A stretch of 8,967 nt of DNA from Chloroflexota bacterium (lineage in GTDB: Bacteria > Chloroflexota > UBA5177 > JANWHV01), in NCBI GenBank assembly GCA_025450375.1, contig JANWHO010000005.1, positions 1 through 8,967 on the forward strand, in the 5' to 3' direction. The notes under the pieces were generated by a model that saw only the letters and a program-made list of their open reading frames with translations, was not told the origin of the DNA and searched no databases. Below, in pieces: positions 6,660 through 8,967 of this stretch; position 1 is the stretch's first letter; every line of letters begins with the position of its first letter. The translations under genes and the position numbers were made by a program.

Positions 6660-7528
6660 CCGTAATGCACCCAGCGCTGGAAACGGAACTGGGCAAGGGT
6701 GACCAGCAGAATGACGACGAACAGGAACACGGTCGCCGCCGATGCTTGCCCAAACTGAAAGAGTCTGAAGGCCAGGGAGTAGATGTGAAACACCAGCACA
6801 CGAGTGGCGTCATCCGGTCCACCGTTCTGCCCCGGACTGAGGATGTACACCTGATCGAATACCTGGAGCGACGAAATGATATTGGTCACGACCAGGAAGA
6901 AGGTCGTAGGCGATAGCAGGGGCAGCGTGACATGCCGGAATTGCGCCCAGCGGCTTGCTCCGTCGATTTGGGCCGCTTCGTAGAGCTGTGCCGGTACGCC
7001 CTGCAGGCCGGCCAGGAAGATCACCATACTGTAGCCGAAGTTGCGCCAGACGCTGACGAGTATCGCGGACGGCATGGCCCACCCGATGTCGGCATACCAA
7101 CCCGGCCCAGTGATCCCGAAGTTATAGAGCAGATCGTTTATCAGACCATAGTCGGGGTTGAGCAGCCAGACCCAGACCAAGGCCACCGCCACGGTCGGGG
7201 TGATCACCGGCATGAAGAAGATCGCTCGATACCAGCCGCGAAGGGCCATTTTCCGATTGAGGACCAGTGCGGTCAGTAAGGCAAGAATCAAGCTCGCGGG
7301 AATGAAGACCCCAGTGTAATACAGCGTGTTGGTGACAGACTTCCAGAAAATGGGGTCCGAGAACTCGTACCGGTAGTCGTTCAAGCCGACCCAGTGAAAG
7401 GCATGGATCAAATCCCAACTGCCGAAACTGAGGACGACAAGGGCGATCATCGGCAGCACGGCGAACGCGAGCGTGCCGATGATCTGCGGCGCCAGAAAGA
7501 AATAGGCCCAGGCAGTGTCGCGCTTCAC
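6656..7528 (-). CDS. ABC transporter permease, MalF/UgpA type (first membrane subunit)
   Basis: A 290-residue inner-membrane permease with about six membrane segments, near residues 9-34, 67-91, 102-123, 153-175, 205-228 and 264-281. The EAA loop is QLYEAAQIDGASRWAQF (about 181-197) followed by LPLLSPT, the site where the ATPase docks. It pairs with the following permease in the import channel. The start is GTG at 7528, supported by GGGAG with a 6-nt spacer; no better in-frame ATG is available upstream. It begins 40 nt after the Gfo/Idh gene, and its stop overlaps the next start by 4 nt. No ATPase gene of the transporter lies in the window, so an ATPase shared with other importers, encoded elsewhere, is likely. 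Confidence 0.95.
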   Translation of the reverse strand: MKRDTAWAYFFLAPQIIGTLAFAVLPMIALVVLSFGSWDLIHAFHWVGLNDYRYEFSDPIFWKSVTNTLYYTGVFIPASLILALLTALVLNRKMALRGWYRAIFFMPVITPTVAVALVWVWLLNPDYGLINDLLYNFGITGPGWYADIGWAMPSAILVSVWRNFGYSMVIFLAGLQGVPAQLYEAAQIDGASRWAQFRHVTLPLLSPTTFFLVVTNIISSLQVFDQVYILSPGQNGGPDDATRVLVFHIYSLAFRLFQFGQASAATVFLFVVILLVTLAQFRFQRWVHYG

Positions 7529-7568
7529 CGATCACTCCCATGAATCCGAGTACCCGAAGCCGTCGCGC

Positions 7569-8627
7569 TCATGGGGTCCCTGTCTCCTGGTTCGTAAAGT
7601 ATTCCCGCTCGATGTCCACCCCGCGGCTCTCACGCGAGGCGCGGCTGGTCGCGAAGGCCATGGCCAACGTCCGCAGATTGTCCCGCGCGTCGCTTTGCGG
7701 CCGCCGCCCCGCCCGGAGCGCGGCGGCGAATTCAGCCAGCGTGCCCTGGATCGCCGATCCTGGCTCGGGCGGCGATCCGAATCCCTCCAGCAACTCCACG
7801 GCGGCCGGTGAACGGCTGAGATAGAGGCCGTAGCCACTCCCCAGATCCCCTAAATGCAAGGCGCCGCGCTCGCATTCCACCCGCCAGACTCCCTGCCAGG
7901 GGTCGCGCCTGCCGGGCGCCTCCAGGCTGCCCTGGTAGGCCGCCCGAACCCCGCCCGCGAAGGAGAAGGTGCAACTCACCCAGGTATCGCCGGAGTAGGG
8001 CGTCCAGGGCGGGCGCCAGGTCTGCCCGACCACCGTCTCCGGCTCGCGTTCCAGCACGAAGCGGAGCGCGTCGAGATGGTGGATCGCCATCTCGAACAGC
8101 ATGGTATCGGCCATCCCGGACTGATAGGTGCGGGGCGGCCAATCGCAGTTGAAGCTCAGGGAGACGAAGGTCGCCGGCCCTGCGACCTCCTCGCGCACCG
8201 CGTGCTGAAGGGCCCGCAAATCGCTCATATAGCGGTAGTTCTGGTCCACCATCAGCCGCAGGTTCCGCTGCTCGGCCAGATCGGCCACCGCCCGCGCCTG
8301 CGCGAAGTCCAGGGTGAACGGCTTCTCCACAATCACATGTTTCCCCGCCCGGAGGGCCTGGAGGCAGAGATCGCCGTGCAGCGGCGACGGGGCCACGATC
8401 ACCACGGCATCGAAGTCGATCGCCCCTGCCGCCTCTTCAATCGAGGCGAAGCCGCGGTCGGCCCCGAGATGAGCGCGGGTGGTGGCCAGGGCGCGGTTCT
8501 CGGGGACCACGTCCACCACCCCGACGAGCTCCCAATCGGCGGCTTCCTGGATGAGCGAGAGCCATGCGGTGCCGATCCCGGTCGGCGCCGCACCTACCTG
8601 GACGATCCGTAACTGCCCCTCGGACAT
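7569..8627 (-). CDS. Gfo/Idh/MocA-family NAD(P)-dependent oxidoreductase
   Basis: A 352-residue two-domain oxidoreductase. The Rossmann half (about 1-125) begins IVQVGAAPTGIGTAW, where the usual GxGxxG is spread out to G12 and G17/G19. The motif HVIVEKPFTLD (E101, K102, P103) holds the catalytic Lys. The C-terminal half carries LFEMAIHHLDALRF with the catalytic His at about H183. The position that is usually Asp four residues before this His is Glu (E179). Members oxidise or reduce sugars, inositols and related polyols in the cytoplasm. GAGAGG just upstream supports the ATG at 8627. It lies between the EthD gene and the transporter permeases, all co-directional, so it probably acts on the imported substrate. 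The exact substrate cannot be named. Confidence 0.93.
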   Translation of the reverse strand: MSEGQLRIVQVGAAPTGIGTAWLSLIQEAADWELVGVVDVVPENRALATTRAHLGADRGFASIEEAAGAIDFDAVVIVAPSPLHGDLCLQALRAGKHVIVEKPFTLDFAQARAVADLAEQRNLRLMVDQNYRYMSDLRALQHAVREEVAGPATFVSLSFNCDWPPRTYQSGMADTMLFEMAIHHLDALRFVLEREPETVVGQTWRPPWTPYSGDTWVSCTFSFAGGVRAAYQGSLEAPGRRDPWQGVWRVECERGALHLGDLGSGYGLYLSRSPAAVELLEGFGSPPEPGSAIQGTLAEFAAALRAGRRPQSDARDNLRTLAMAFATSRASRESRGVDIEREYFTNQETGTP

Positions 8628-8652
8628 GATGATCCTCTCCCACGGACGCGGC

Positions 8653-8679
8653 GAGGAGGCCGGTCATGCGGGCCTCCTC
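8653..8679 (-). other. Hairpin between the EthD and Gfo/Idh genes
   Basis: GAGGAGGCC and GGCCTCCTC form a perfect 9-bp stem around a 9-nt loop. It starts 15 nt after the EthD stop and ends about 25 nt before the Gfo/Idh start. No T-run follows on the minus strand, so it is a poor terminator. It may stabilise the upstream message, weaken expression of the downstream genes, or hide the AGGAGG in its 5' arm. Confidence 0.5.
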
Positions 8680-8694
8680 TCTGGATATGGGTTA

Positions 8695-8967
8695 TCAGTC
8701 GAACGCGGCTTCCTCTACCTCGGTAGTAAGAAAGGTGACCCCGCCGGTGGCGAAGTTCGGCACGTCGGCGGCGGCGGCCTGTGATTCAGGAGCGGCCAGG
8801 ATGCGTGCCATCTCCTCCACGCTGGCGGCATAGAGGCCAACCACCAGATGGTAGGGTGGCAACGGCTCCCCGGGGTTGGCGACCACCCGCTCGAGGGTCC
8901 AGCGGGACCAGCCGCGCATCTTCCGGGCGATCGGCATGTGTGTGCGCTCGTAGTACTCGTCGAAGGC
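8695..8967 (-). CDS. EthD-domain protein (5' end cut by window edge)
   Basis: The frame is open to the right edge, so the first residues are missing; 90 residues are visible. The ATG at 8937 is internal, because the upstream codons read AFDEYYERTH and run into MPIARKMRGW. This is the start of an EthD domain, where (F/Y)xxYYxxxH followed by a Pro-rich turn is typical. The remainder, PPYHLVVGLYAASVEEMARIL and DVPNFATGGVTFLTTEV, also fits this about 100-residue dimeric ferredoxin-like fold. Family members are associated with degradation clusters but rarely have a known reaction. The gene ends with TGA followed directly by TAA. It lies 67 nt before the Gfo/Idh gene in the same direction and is probably part of the same operon. 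Confidence 0.85.
   Translation of the reverse strand, partial: AFDEYYERTHMPIARKMRGWSRWTLERVVANPGEPLPPYHLVVGLYAASVEEMARILAAPESQAAAADVPNFATGGVTFLTTEVEEAAFD

Noticed and set aside
7854..8612. Plus-strand open frame of 252 codons
   Set aside because: It is antisense to the Gfo/Idh gene and has no domain or ribosome site of its own.

Overview
The window comes from a GC-rich bacterial chromosome. All nine recognisable protein genes lie on the minus strand, so transcription runs from right to left. The strong Shine-Dalgarno sequences, the free-standing carbohydrate-type ABC permeases with a Tat-type binding protein, and the mix of EthD, Gfo/Idh, cupin and MocR genes would fit a Chloroflexota (Thermomicrobia-like) or actinobacterial-type genome. 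That placement is an inference from style, not from a marker gene.

In transcription order, the first block (8967 to 4011) is a probable single transcription unit: an EthD-domain protein cut by the right edge, a Gfo/Idh-type oxidoreductase, two MalF/MalG-type ABC permeases overlapping by 4 nt, a Tat-exported solute-binding protein, and a single-domain cupin. A hairpin with a 32-bp perfect palindrome and a short T-run ends this block just after the cupin stop. Together the genes look like a system that imports a sugar or sugar-like compound and modifies it by NAD(P)-dependent oxidation or reduction. The substrate cannot be read from the sequence, and no ABC ATPase gene is present.

A 318-bp gene-free stretch (3693-4010) follows. 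It holds the palindromic terminator, a pair of 17-bp direct repeats, a 24-bp inverted repeat whose arms are themselves self-complementary (REP-like), and a second terminator-like hairpin with six Ts only 38 nt before the next start codon. That last placement is what a transcription attenuator or riboswitch leader would look like, and it is the most interesting non-coding signal here.

The second block (3692 to 1641) is an extended short-chain dehydrogenase/epimerase followed 36 nt later by a thiolase with all catalytic residues intact. The last gene (1529 to beyond position 1) is a MocR/PdxR-type regulator, a GntR helix-turn-helix fused to an aminotransferase-like domain. It is open at the left edge with probably only a few residues missing. 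No tRNA, rRNA, CRISPR array, insertion sequence or phage gene was seen.
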